A program made the translations under genes and the position numbers. From assembly GCA_900291925.1 (NCBI GenBank), contig UWYS01000020.1:124001-188000 (forward strand): a stretch of DNA of 64,000 nt, in the 5' to 3' direction. The stretch is from Thecaphora thlaspeos. Its lineage: Eukaryota; Basidiomycota; Ustilaginomycetes; Urocystidales; Glomosporiaceae. How positions within the stretch are numbered: position 1 is the stretch's first letter; every line of letters begins with the position of its first letter. Below are positions 22,213 through 34,270 of this stretch, one piece after another. A model generated the notes under the pieces. It had not been told where the DNA came from. It was given only the letters and a program-made list of their open reading frames with translations, and did no database searches.

Positions 22213-23118
22213 TCAGACGTATTGGCTGTCGTGGCTCTTCCCGATGTGCCGGCCTGTATTGTCGAGCTGAGGATTGGCGGTGGTGCCCTTGCCGGGAATG
22301 AACGGGCGTCGGGGTGACTCGTCGCGATAGTTTGACTCGTAGATGTCCTCGCCGTCATTGTTCGAGACGGTATCCGCATTCTGAACACCATGCCTGTCAC
22401 GTCCCGTGTCTTCAACGACGAACCGCTTTCGGCGCCAGAATGTGACATCAGAGTCGCACTGCGCGCAGAAACTGAAACCGAGTTTTTCCTTCACGGCCAA
22501 ATCCTCCCCTTCTGCGTTCTTCCCTCTACCGGTACTAAGAAGGATAACGGGGGGGTCCTGGCGACCCGCGCCGGGCTGAAAGCTTAGGCCCTTCTTGGAA
22601 GTGGTTGAGTCTTGAGATAGCTTCCCATCGGGGTGAAAAAATTTGTAGGCGTCGGAATTGCTCACGGAGGGGTTGTTGCCGTATTCGCCATTGCCAACGT
22701 ACTCTACATGCCTGCGCTTGAGCTTGGGTTGAGGCCCTTTGATCGCGGGGCCTGGGCCGGGCTCATCTGCCTTGGGGGGCGCCTTTTTGGGGATGGGCAG
22801 AGGTTCGGCTAAAATCGGAGGTACGACAGGCTTCGGATCTTTATCAGAAACCGGAGCATGGCTAGGATCATGATTGAAGTCATAAGGCGGTGCGCAGATG
22901 AAATCAGCGCAGAGGCCAACCATGGTGAAGGATTGGATACGAATACCCTTCTCAATAGGTTTATCGACGTCGGTGGTGGTTCGTTTGACTGGATGCTGGT
23001 TGCCGATATGAGGATGCTTGATCTGTTCTGCGACAGGCGCAGCGACGACGGCCTGAGCGGCAAGGAGGGCCAGCGAGAGGCAGCAAAGCAGCGATGTGAA
23101 CGATGGACGGAGGTGCAT
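22213..23118 (-). CDS. Secreted protein of unknown function, candidate effector
   Basis: I do not recognise a family. The start at 23118 was chosen because it gives a typical signal peptide; the frame stays open upstream, but that part has no such signal and crosses a TATA box. The 301-aa product starts with HLRPSF, a hydrophobic core of about 15 residues and a cleavage-like AVVAAP near residue 26. The mature part has basic pairs resembling Kex2 sites (PVKR, KLKRRH, WRRKR). It also has a Pro/Lys-rich stretch (about 90-130), a Gly/Asn/Tyr patch VEYVGNGEYGNN, and few cysteines (CADFIC, CAQC). There is no transmembrane segment after the signal. Upstream on the coding strand is TATATAAA at 23377-23384. 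A strong TATA and an orphan secreted product suggest regulated, possibly host- or surface-related expression; this is inference. Confidence 0.7.
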   Translation of the reverse strand: MHLRPSFTSLLCCLSLALLAAQAVVAAPVAEQIKHPHIGNQHPVKRTTTDVDKPIEKGIRIQSFTMVGLCADFICAPPYDFNHDPSHAPVSDKDPKPVVPPILAEPLPIPKKAPPKADEPGPGPAIKGPQPKLKRRHVEYVGNGEYGNNPSVSNSDAYKFFHPDGKLSQDSTTSKKGLSFQPGAGRQDPPVILLSTGRGKNAEGEDLAVKEKLGFSFCAQCDSDVTFWRRKRFVVEDTGRDRHGVQNADTVSNNDGEDIYESNYRDESPRRPFIPGKGTTANPQLDNTGRHIGKSHDSQYV

Positions 23119-24845
23119 CGTGGCGACGGACGCGTGGCGACGTTGCGGAGGCGAGCCTGGAGGGAGGTTGGGTGCGAGATGTTTAAGCTCGCCGAGGTGA
23201 GGAGGCGGCTTGCTGTGCTGAAGAGTGGGGGATGGTGGATGAGTGATGGTGGTAGGAGTAGATCTACGGGCTCGCTGGGGCGAGGAAAGAAAGGCGGCGG
23301 CGGAAGGGGGAGATGAATTCAGATGAGGCCAAGCGGGGTGGGTTAAGAGGGAGGGGAGAAGGTGAGTGATGAGAGATTTATATAAGCTGAGATTCACGGC
23401 GCTGCCTGGCCAAAGAGCAGTCGCCCACCTTGTCTGTGCTTCTGCGGTGTTCCTCGAGGGCCGAAGGGCCAGCCAGCCGCAACGCACCTTGAGCGGGAGC
23501 GCTCCGTCGGCTGCTCCGCGGTTGTCGAAGAGCGTGCGCACCAGATACAACTGCCGAGGGGTTGGTTCATCCGCCCTCTGCGTAGGAAGACCGGCCACCA
23601 CCCTCGGCGCAGGCTTACAAAGTCGGGCCTTCCGTGTAGGTGGGGGCGGCTGGTTGCTAGGTTGAGCAGGCGCAGGCATATCGATGCCGTTGTTCTGCAC
23701 TGCGTAGCTTTCCCACGGTCGAGACAGAGTAAGATGACCTTTGCCGTGCGGACAGAGAAGGATGTTGCAACGGACGAGCGCAGGAACGACGCCCCGCGCG
23801 GCTTTACACAAAGTGCACCCACCTGCCAGCACTTCACTCGGGCGCGCGCTTACTCGAGCCCGGCCAGAGAGGCTTGGAGCGTTCTGAAGCCGGGAAGCGG
23901 CGATGCGCAGGGCCGGAAGTGCCGTTGGCTGTTGGCCGAGCAGAAGCGCTTTTTCGCTGGCGGTGCGGCGCTCGGCATTGCCCTAGTCTAGAGCGAGGCT
24001 TGCTTGCGCGCAAGCGCAGCGTCTCGATCTGGCGCGTTGCCGTCGTTGGCGTGTGATGGTGACGGAAGTGAGAAAAGAGCGAGTCGCCTCTCACCTTATC
24101 TCGCGCCCACCCTCTTTTTTTTTTCTTTTTTTCTTTTTCTTTATCCTCTGTGGGCACCGGCCGCCGTGACGGTGTGGGCTGACAATAGAGTAAGGCAGGT
24201 GTTGAGTAACTTAGTACGATTATTAATTACGACTCGACGAGACGGTGTGCTCAGCGCCGCGAGGCAACGAGGGGTGGGACGCAGCGCTCGCGCCGTGCAG
24301 GGTGGACCCTGCCTAATTTCGCATTTTCGGCGGGCGCGCCGCTGGGTCACGGCCCGCGTCCTCCCTCGTCCTCACCCGCATCCTCATCATCCTCATCATC
24401 CTCCGCCGCCTCCGCCTTCTCTCCGACGCCCCTCGTCCCTCCTGATCGCCTCTGCTCAACGCATCGCCCTGCAGTAGCTCGATTTGCTGCAACAAGCTGC
24501 TGCTTAGCCATCTGCTGCTTCGATCCTAGGCAGACACGCTGACGGCGGTGGCGGGTAGGCCAACAGGCTCGAGAAGCGCCGTGACGGCCTCTGCTTCCAC
24601 CTGCCCCTAGCAACATCCCTCCGTCTCTACGCTTCCGTACCATCCCCCCACCACCCCCCACCTCACTCCACCTCACCCCATCCACGCGGGAGTGGTCACC
24701 GGCCCGCCTGGACAAATACGAGCGAAAAAAGGCCAATGCATGGCAACCGCCGTCCACCTGCAGCTCCCGCCCCACATCACCCTCTCACCAGCGCTATCTC
24801 GCTGCCGACGTCCCCTTCGTGTTCCCGCTCGCAATCTGACAAGGA
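23119..24845. other. 1.7-kb divergent intergenic region
   Basis: This lies between the secreted protein gene (-) and NTAQ1 (+). It contains the TATA box at 23377, a long T-rich run near 24113-24140, and a G/C-rich segment without conserved frames. The frames present here are overlapping and compositionally odd. Confidence 0.45.
23377..23384 (-). promoter_or_regulatory. TATA box of the secreted protein gene
   Basis: Reading the minus strand gives TATATAAA, about 260 bp upstream of the start codon at 23118. A canonical TATA element is uncommon in this window and is more typical of regulated genes. Confidence 0.55.
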
Positions 24846-26671
24846 ATGACCTCCCTACCTTGGACCTCCGATGCCTCGCCGTGGCGCAACATACAGCCGC
24901 CTTCCTTTCCAGAGCCGCGTCCTTACACGAGGTGCTTCTGTGAAGAGAATGCCTTCCTCGTCGTACAACACCTCGCCCGCTTCGCCCACCTCGAGAATCA
25001 GGTCATCCAGAGGTTGAAGTACAGGGGCAAGAAGAAGAGGAGCGACACCACAGGCGTCAGCAGCAGTTTCGGCGCCAGCAAGCTCGACGCCAGGGCAACG
25101 CACGCCTTCCTCCCAGTCTGGGATGTCAAGGCCATCTTCGTCAGCAACAGCGACAAGACGGTGAGATTCGCACGTCCCGCAGCCAGCAGAGCTTCCCCAT
25201 GTACCTCCCCGTCAGGCCTTCTGCCATTTCGAGCCGAGCATGGTTTGCCCCACTGTCCTCCCCAAGCCGCCTTTGCCGTCTGCCCGCGTCGCGCCTGACC
25301 CCATCGCATCCCTCTGCCTGAATATCGTCGCCGCTCCAGGTCCTTCTGTGGGAACAGTGCGCCAGCCGAGCTCCCATTGAGGAGCGCTTGCCGGTCGTCT
25401 GGGACTACCACGTCTTCGTCGCCCTGACGTGCACACTCGTACCAGTCGGCAGTATTGTCGGCTGCGGCGATCCAGACAAGGGAGCGGGCCAGCACTCACC
25501 GCATGTACACCAGCAGCGCGGCTCGCCGGCTGGGCAACAGCTCCAGTCCCGCACGTGGATCTACGATCCAGACTCTCGTCTGAGCTACACTAGCGCCGCC
25601 GCCGCTCTACCCGACTCTTCCGAGGTGCCGCAACCGGTGCTGCTCTCAGACTACCTCGAGGGGACGTTCGATTCGGCCCTTGTGCTGGCAGACCGCATAC
25701 CACCGCATCTGAGGACCTGCGCGCGCATCGTCGAGGCCAAAGAACTGCTGGCGCACTTTGCTAGCGACCGCAGCCACATGAGGATCGGAGCTCCCAGCAA
25801 CCAAGCCGGTTCGGAAGCGGGTTCGTGGTCGTCGCCGCCTCCACCCTGGCCGCCGCTCGTCGGACACGCAGCCAGAGCGGCCAAGGTCACGAATAATCTA
25901 ATGGACCGCTTCGTGTCGATGTCGAAGTCGGTGCCGCCTCTGCTGTCGTCGCCCGCGTCGCCCTCTGCCGCTGCCTCCTGGTATGGAGAGGTTCTCGACG
26001 ACTTGACCTTCTTCTCGTCCAGCTGGACCGTTGCGGTCCGGCCCGGTGCGACGGTAGAATGTCCAGAGATTGCCAAGCTGGCCTCAGCCTCGAAGGCGCC
26101 TGCCGCACCCACGCCGCTGGCCAAGATCGGCTTCCGCCATGGGATGCGGCGGGCGCTTTCGCTGCCGTCTCGGCGCAAAGCACATCGATCGCTCCCTGCC
26201 GCACGTGCCCCGCCCAACGAGCCCCTGCCGCCGCTACCCGGACATAGCACGAACGCAGCACCGACGGCATCGTCGATAGGGACATCGATCACGTCCTCGC
26301 CGCTGCACTCGCTGGCGCGCGAGGATCGAACTCACTACCGCCGGGCGTCGCCGTCGTCCCGGGCGGCGGTGTCTTGGGCGGACTGTAAAGCGGCGAGCTA
26401 TCCCATCAGGCCCGAGAGCGGGAAGCGGGGCGGCCGCGTTTCGTCGCCCTTCTTCCCGGCTTACCTCGCTGCCTCGTCGGCAAGTCGCGCCGAGCGCCCT
26501 CGTGAACCGCCGCCGCCGCCATCATCATCGTCATTGTCCTTCCGACCGCCTCAGACGAGCGGCGATGAAATCCAAAAGGAGAACCTCCTAGCGCTTCCGT
26601 GCCCTGCCATGGCCCGGTCCGTCTCGCTGGACGCAAGGATGTCGGACCTACACGAACCTACACGCCGTTGA
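24846..26671 (+). CDS. NTAQ1: Protein N-terminal glutamine amidohydrolase with long C-terminal tail
   Basis: There are two exons, 24846-25160 and 25340-26671 (GTGAGA...CAG, phase 0), giving 548 aa. The enzyme deamidates N-terminal Gln to Glu, feeding the Arg/N-degron pathway. The catalytic triad is visible: Cys32 in RCFCEEN, His129 in the signature WDYHV (126-130), and an Asp in WIYDPD (Asp181 or Asp183). Family motifs ASDRSHM, a PPPPWPPL run, LMDRFVSMS and YGEVLDDL follow. Human NTAQ1 has 205 aa. Here there is an insertion of about 36 residues between the His and Asp motifs, and after about residue 300 a Pro/Ser/Arg-rich, apparently disordered tail of about 240 residues. The 3' end is convergent with RTT109, 116 bp between stops. 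Confidence 0.93.
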
Positions 26672-26787
26672 AGCGGCAATGTCTTGCACCTCGTATGATG
26701 TAGATACAGCGGAGATTCTTGATGCGATTCGAACATGATACCACGACACCAATCCTCTTTGTCCTCGCCGTTGAATTGCGCCCTGTC

Positions 26788-28899
26788 TCAAGGAGCAGTG
26801 GCAGCGGCAGGCTTCTTTTTCCTCTTTACGCTGAGGACGTTGGTGACCGGTCTCTCCTCTACCTTGTCATTCTTTGCTCCCGTCGCTATCTTTTCCTTCT
26901 TTTGACGATTCACCTCTTCCTGCGTCTCATCGATCTGTTTCCTCGTTGGAGCTGAAATTTTTACGTCTTTCCAAACGATACCGTGACCCACTGTCTTTTC
27001 TGCCTGTTCCTCTCCTACTTTGTCTTGACTCCTACCGACCGTTGCCAACCCTCCCTTTCTTACTATGGCCTTGAGAACACCTTCGTTCCAAGACTTTGTC
27101 AAGACTCTTGAAGGTTCCTCCTTATCCCACTCGCATACGTCTCTCATCAATTTTCGAAATACCAATCCTTGTATGGTCAGATGTGGAAGGGAAAGTTGTA
27201 ATGCCGTCGGTACCGTTACGTCTTCGTCGAAGGAAGAAGAAGAAGAAGAAGAAGAGGTAGGTAAGGTGGATCGTGTGAAGAGACACACGAGAACGCCTAC
27301 GGCGTTGCCGGATGAACATTCTTGTCGGAATCCCATGCGGAGCCAGAATTCGTCGATTGACAGATCGTCTAAGGATCGTCGCTCGCGCATCTGACCGCGT
27401 AGAATGGGTAGAGGCGTCGGTTTACCGTTGCTGATGACACTGCTGCTGCTGCCGCTGCTGACGGTGGCGGTCGTCGACACGTGCGAGGCGGAAGGGGACT
27501 TGGTCGAGGTGGCGTTCGGTTCGAGTTTGGCTCGTTTCGAGGTGCTAGGCAGCTCTTCGGCGACGTCCTTGTCCTTCCCGTCGGCCGTCTTGTCCGAGGG
27601 GGAGGTGGTGCGTTTCGACGCTGTAGCCGTCGTCGCTGCCTCATTCGCAGTGGAGCGAGCATCGCCCTGTGACGATCCACCCTCGAGCTGGACTTCAACC
27701 TCTGCCTTGTCCGTCGTTTTCCACCCGGCGTGTTCGTGCGCGTCCCTCTGCAGCTCGTCCATGAAGCGCGTCTTGGGATCGTCGGAAAAGTGCGGCATCA
27801 GCGTGGAGATGCACCGCACCCGCTTCGGATCGTAGCCTTCCCTCTCCGGATCGTTCACCACCGTTGCAGGTTTGTCGCCGCCGCCGCTGCCGCCGCTGTT
27901 GACAATGAACGACGATCGCTGCCAGTGCAGCGGGAGGGGCGGAAGATCTTGAGCGGAGCAGGAGGCCCCTTCGAAGCTGTACGGGTATCCGTAGGTCCAC
28001 CCGGCCTCGGTGAGGGTTTGCATCTTGGTCTTACGGATCGAGTTATCCTTCGATGATGAGAGGGACGAGCCAGGCGAGGGGGTAGGGGGTAGCGGAAGCA
28101 GGACGTGGCTCTCGAGGCGGTTGTAGCCCGGGACGATGTAGAATGCTCTGGCTTCTATCTTGCCTCCCTGAGGATCCTCCTGTTCCTCCTGATGGCCGAC
28201 GTTGGCTCGACGGGAGGCAACGACGACCTCGCTCATCACGTCCCGCCACCACTTGATCAAGCCTCCATCGCTAAGAACCTTCTTTCTCCCATTGTCTGCA
28301 CTGCCGGGGAAGAGGTAGGCATGCTGCGACCTCGCCAGGATATGGACCGAGAGGTGTTCCACCTTTGTCGTCGCCTTGTCCCTCTGCCAGTGCCGGAACG
28401 TGGAAAAGTGCTGGATGAAAGCCGACGAGAGTTGGGCTGTAAGCGTGTTGCCATACCCCTTCTGTGCCTCTGCCTCGCCGAGCACTTTGACGGCCAGCCT
28501 GGAACGAAGAGCCGCAGGAAGCGTGGGAGGGCCATAGCCTGTCGTATCGAGCTTGGAGATGTACAGCACGGCACTGCCATATTCCGGTAGAGTGTAGAGG
28601 AAGGCTTCGAGGGCGTACACGAGCGTTGCGTCCTCGGTCGGGCTTGAGGTCGAAGTGATGGTAACATCGTCGGGAGAGGGGGCCCAGCTCGCGGTCACGA
28701 CAATGTGCTCGAGGTAGGCGGAGATGGGCGAAGAGGTGCGAGTCGCCTCGAGGCTGGTAGGGTGGATGTGCGCCAGAGGGTAGAGCGACTTGACGGATCG
28801 TGGGACCGACACGAGCGTGTGGAGGCGCAGGCTTCCGGAGGCAGCGAGAGGCGGTGGCGAAGATTGGAGCGAGACCTCGAGCGTCTCTAGAAGCGACAT
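26788..28899 (-). CDS. RTT109: Histone acetyltransferase RTT109 (H3K56)
   Basis: The start at 28899 (MSLLETLEVSLQ) was preferred over an upstream in-frame Met because homology-like sequence begins there. The 703-aa product has no introns. Rtt109 acetylates histone H3 Lys56 on newly made histones with the chaperones Asf1 and Vps75. Recognisable blocks are HILARSQHAYLFPGS, GLIKWWRDV, GWTYGYPYS, LPLHWQRSSF, the catalytic DDPKTRFMDEL (Asp373, Asp374, Lys376), and EFWLRMGFRQECSSG near the C terminus. The yeast protein has 436 aa. The extra length here is mainly a Ser/Thr/acidic insertion (about residues 390-510) between the DDPK block and the RQECSSG block, with an NLS-like STSKRAKLE. Third-position G/C falls to about 55% in the last 60 codons. 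Confidence 0.94.
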   Translation of the reverse strand: MSLLETLEVSLQSSPPPLAASGSLRLHTLVSVPRSVKSLYPLAHIHPTSLEATRTSSPISAYLEHIVVTASWAPSPDDVTITSTSSPTEDATLVYALEAFLYTLPEYGSAVLYISKLDTTGYGPPTLPAALRSRLAVKVLGEAEAQKGYGNTLTAQLSSAFIQHFSTFRHWQRDKATTKVEHLSVHILARSQHAYLFPGSADNGRKKVLSDGGLIKWWRDVMSEVVVASRRANVGHQEEQEDPQGGKIEARAFYIVPGYNRLESHVLLPLPPTPSPGSSLSSSKDNSIRKTKMQTLTEAGWTYGYPYSFEGASCSAQDLPPLPLHWQRSSFIVNSGGSGGGDKPATVVNDPEREGYDPKRVRCISTLMPHFSDDPKTRFMDELQRDAHEHAGWKTTDKAEVEVQLEGGSSQGDARSTANEAATTATASKRTTSPSDKTADGKDKDVAEELPSTSKRAKLEPNATSTKSPSASHVSTTATVSSGSSSSVISNGKPTPLPILRGQMRERRSLDDLSIDEFWLRMGFRQECSSGNAVGVLVCLFTRSTLPTSSSSSSSSFDEDVTVPTALQLSLPHLTIQGLVFRKLMRDVCEWDKEEPSRVLTKSWNEGVLKAIVRKGGLATVGRSQDKVGEEQAEKTVGHGIVWKDVKISAPTRKQIDETQEEVNRQKKEKIATGAKNDKVEERPVTNVLSVKRKKKPAAATAP

Positions 28900-29299
28900 G
28901 GCGGGCACTTGGTGATGGACACGGGCGGTATGGTGGAGTGGTAGTGTTAGTGGAGTGACGTGAAGGGGTGCAAGGTGGGCCCAGTGGATAGAGTTAGTGT
29001 TGGTTTGCCTTTGCCGCCCCACCGCCGCCGCTGCTCTGGCCCGCGCCATAGGGTTCAGCAGCCTCGCTGGCCTCGAGTACACGGGCGCGTCGCGTCTCTG
29101 CGGCCTGGCCGCACTTTACGCGCACTGCCCTTCTAGGGTTAGACGCTGCGGTACAGTACGCTTCTCCTTTTCTGTGATTGCAGGCCTGCGTTTTCTGGCA
29201 TCCGCTGCGAGTTTGCTACAAGACGACAAAGCCAAAGATTCCCATGTGCACTACTCTGGACACGTCTGCTGTGCCTGAGCTTTCCTTTCCCTGGCCGCT
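28900..29299. promoter_or_regulatory. Upstream region of RTT109 and 3' flank of THI4
   Basis: This 400-bp tandem spacer must contain the RTT109 promoter and the THI4 terminator. No TATA box or other recognised element was seen. Confidence 0.4.
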
Positions 29300-30856
<1,557 letters not shown>

Positions 30857-31054
30857 CTTGACGTTGGTTTCGGTGGAGGGAGCGGGTGGGTGGGTGGGTG
30901 GAGTCGTTCGGTTGCGTTGATACGGGAGGGGCAGGCTAAGCTGAGAAGAGGTTGAGTTGGCTGGCGGTGCAATGGAGGGGCAGCTGTTGGGACGGTACGC
31001 GGGGGGAGGTGGGCGGGTCGAAGGGGAGAGGGCCGCCACGATGGGTGGCGAGCT

Positions 31055-31062
31055 CCTATATA
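31055..31062 (-). promoter_or_regulatory. TATA box of THI4
   Basis: The minus strand reads TATATAGG about 200 bp upstream of the THI4 start codon. This position fits a start site giving a 5' UTR of about 165-175 bases. Confidence 0.5.
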
Positions 31063-31521
31063 CCTCGCAAGAGGGGAGGGCCAAGGGCTGGCCTCGAGCC
31101 CGACGCACGGTCCATGGTCTACGGCGACATCCTGGACGAGGGAGAGGAGGGGGGCGTTGCTACGGCGCAGAGGTCAGGAGGCCCAGAGTGGCGGCCAGCA
31201 ACGGCTGATCCGGTGCGCGCTCCAGCCCTGCCTGATGAAGCGACGCGGCAACTGTCGTGGGAAAGCCCTCTCCTTTCGCGCCAGCACATAGAGCCTTCAT
31301 CAGCTCATCGCCTTCGAGTCACCGAGAACAAGCACCGCAGCCTCCCTTCCGCACCTTCTGCCGCCATCTCAGCAGACGGTGCCGACGGCCAGATGGGCAG
31401 GCATCGGACCGTCACAAGTGCCAGCTACTGTAAACAACTTAGTGTGGAGCTTCTTTGCTGCCGGAACACGCGAGCAGCGAGCTTAGGGTGGCGGCGAAGG
31501 CGCAGAGAGAGACGGGAATGG

Positions 31522-31545
31522 GACACGGACACGGACACGGACACG
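31522..31545 (+). repeat. Four tandem GACACG hexamers
   Basis: Four perfect units are followed by a degenerate fifth (GACAGG). It is a simple repeat in a gene-poor region. Confidence 0.9.
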
Positions 31546-32914
31546 GACAGGGAAACGGAGGGCGGAGACCTGGGGATCACCTGTGCCCGAGAAGGCTGAG
31601 CGTAACGCCTTTGGGGAAAGAGTCTCGCTGATCTTTCTCTCTGCTCCGACCATATCGATATGCAATATTCAGGTGACGGGCCTTTGCAAGAGTGCGGTGA
31701 GGCAATAGCCTCAGGCTCAGCCGTATACCAGGCTCGGAGCATTTGACGGGCGGCGTAAAAGACAGAGGACGACGGCAGCGCGGGGGAGGAGTGGCGAGCT
31801 TGATGGCAGCAAGCTTGTCGGTCATCTCGGCCTGAGCTGGCTTAGCCTGACTGACTCGGGGTTGGCCAACAACGTCCTTACGCTAACGAAGGCGGCTCTG
31901 TCCCAAGAAGCTCGAGGACCGCAGAGACCCCTTCCCCCTGGACCCTCAAATGAAGCTTCGGTCGGTCGGTCGGTGTGAAGCTCGGGCGGGCAGCGACATC
32001 ACGACTCGACGGATGACCAAAGACGGTCGGCAAGAAGAACAGACCACCCACATCCGAACGCAGGCTATTTCTGGGTTGTTTGCCTTGCTTGCTCATCCGA
32101 CCGAACTTGATTGGAGAGATGAAGGAGCAGATTGACACTGACGTCGCCGGCTAACTTAACACTACTTTGCGCCTGGCGAAGACAGTGTGGCTGTGCTATC
32201 CGCGCCGCCCTCGTCGTTGAAAGGGCCCAGAGAGTACTGAAGCACCACGCTCTGACAAGCAAGTTTTAGTACGGTGGGGGGACCGGCTGGCTGGCTGTTG
32301 GGAGCTGGCAAAGCCGTACGGTCTGCATTGCTGCCATACCTTGCCGATACCATGCAGAGGATCGTTAGCCTTGATCAGGATCGAGGTCGTCGTCGGCGGA
32401 TTGCGACATCGTTCCCCTTCTGGTGGAACCCTCAGAAAGCGGCGCAACGACGACGGTGGCATCGCATCGCATCGCATCGTCGTCGGATCTCTCTGACAGC
32501 GGATCTTTCCGAGGCTTCCGTCGCTGCATGAGTCCACGTTCTTCAGCTTCTGTAGCTCGCCGAAGCGACGCTTCCGACCAACCGAAGCTGACGCGCTGGC
32601 GCACACATTTCTGCGCGCCGCCATCATCGGATGTGCCTATTTACATACTACTTGAAAGCTGCCCTGGAGCGATAGAGAGGAGTTACCCAACAACGCTCGC
32701 AGTCTGGAATGGAGAGCGGATGACGGCCTGTGACTCGCGACGCCACCAGCGTTCCTTCACAAGGGAATATCTCAACACGAAGATGCACCCCATGGTCTTG
32801 TGGCCACGTAAGTGGCCTGCTGGGATAGGAGTGGTGTTCTCTGAGCTAGCAAGGCAGTCTGGTGTTGGTGTGTGGTGGCGGTGGCGACCGGGACCCGGCG
32901 GAATCTCTTAATTG

Positions 32915-32926
32915 ATCGGTACCGAT
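32915..32926. repeat. 12-bp palindrome
   Basis: ATCGGTACCGAT is self-complementary. Related GATCGAG and CCGATCGATC words follow within 40 bases. It is possibly a binding site for a dimeric factor. Confidence 0.5.
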
Positions 32927-33255
32927 TTGCCCGATCGAGCGGGATCCTACCGATCGATCCAAAATTTTCGGCCGCTCAAAACTTCACGTGACGTTGCAAG
33001 AGAACTGGGAAATCGTTTTCCATCGATGAAGGGAAGAGAAACAGAGCGAGCAAGGGGGGGCGGGCCCGAGCCAGGCCGGCCAGGTCCAGGCGAAGCCGAA
33101 GGCCGTGGCCTCGCGGGGCAGGCGCGGGTCACACACAGCCAAGCCGAGTGCAGCCCAGCAGCGAGCAGCGAGCAGCAGAGCGAGTGCACCCCACGGCCAG
33201 AAACCGCTCCTCGCCTTCGATATCTGTCTTTCCCCCTTCACGCCCATCAAGCTCG

Positions 33256-33272
33256 CCCCCCCCCCCCCCCCC
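33256..33272 (+). repeat. Homopolymer run of 17 C
   Basis: The run is uninterrupted and followed by further C-rich sequence. Assembly length may be unreliable here. Confidence 0.9.
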
Positions 33273-34270
33273 TTCCCCCGCCCCTTCCTTCCCCCGCCCC
33301 TTGTAAGTGTCTCTCGCTGCAGAACCGCTATCGTGACCGCCATCGCCGCCACCACCCGTCAAAGGTACAGAGTTTGGACCCCGAATGGATTACGCTCGCC
33401 CGTCCGCCAGACCAGCCGCACAGAACCCTCGGACGACCTTGAATACGCCACCAGCCGACGACGACGACGATGACGACCCCAAAGAAGCGATGTGATTCGC
33501 TTTCTTCTGCTTTACACCATGCCATGCTCGACGACCTCGAATTCGACAGACGTGCGCTCTCCGCACAAACGACCTATCGAAGGCCTCAGTCCGACCACTG
33601 CTGCCGGAAGCGGAGAGATACGACATCCGCGTTCCGACTTTGCTTGGAGACGGCGGACAGGGCGGCCCGCCTCTGAACGCCCAGGGATCCCGGAAGAAGC
33701 GGAACTTGAAGGGAAATCGGTGCATAATGGATGGATGGTGGCACAAGTTGGCAGAATCGGCGAAGGCGGCTTCAAAGGAAGGCTATGTGCGAGGTTCGGG
33801 CGATTTGGTGGATACGGGTAGACGTCGGGACGTCTGACTCGAGTCCGGCACTGATAGGGTCAGACTTAGGGCAGGCCTCCAACTGAGAGGCTGCAGCAGC
33901 GACAGCGATGGAGACGGCTTAAACGCCATCGATTAGAGCCTCCACCGATCTACTTCAGCCATTCCGACAAACGACACGGCATTGCACTACGAAACGCAAC
34001 CCGTTTCGCCGACTAAACGATGATCCGACATATTCAGCAGCGCCGGCGACAACGAGCCCACCCAGCCTGCGAATTTTGCGAACGACAATTCGGGGATCTG
34101 TGGCTGGCTGGCCGGATGACCGGCGGCATGGCGATGATGAACGGCTGGAATGCCGAAACTCCCGCGTCGATAGGAGAATCTGAAAGACTGACTTTGTTTC
34201 CTTCTGCCCTTCCACCTTCTGTCTCACGTACCACCACCACCGACCCATCGACAGCACCACACACTTCACA

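Larger units (their letters stand above)
30857..34270. other. 3.4-kb gene-poor region
   Basis: No frame here resembles a conserved protein. The THI4 leader and TATA box occupy 30857-31062. A hexamer repeat lies at 31522-31545, a 12-bp palindrome at 32915-32926, a CACGTGAC motif near 32985, and a 17-base C run at 33256. The last 100 bases before 34271 are a C/T- and CA-rich leader fitting the eL6 promoter. An unrecognised or noncoding gene in 31.6-33.9 kb cannot be excluded. Confidence 0.45.

Noticed and set aside
22213..23832. A 539-aa extended form of the secreted protein
   Set aside because: The added N-terminal 238 residues look like noncoding translation and run across the TATA box. The Met at 23118 gives a proper signal peptide.
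26690..26770. Possible tRNA B box (GTTCGAATC on the minus strand)
   Set aside because: The flanking bases do not form a T stem or acceptor stem.
31522..31545. Repeat array as a CRISPR candidate
   Set aside because: It is a simple hexamer tandem without spacers, in a eukaryotic genome.
32912..33473. Overlapping + strand frames of 122-176 aa before eL6
   Set aside because: They contain translated homopolymer C (Pro runs), have no homology-like blocks and overlap each other in different frames.
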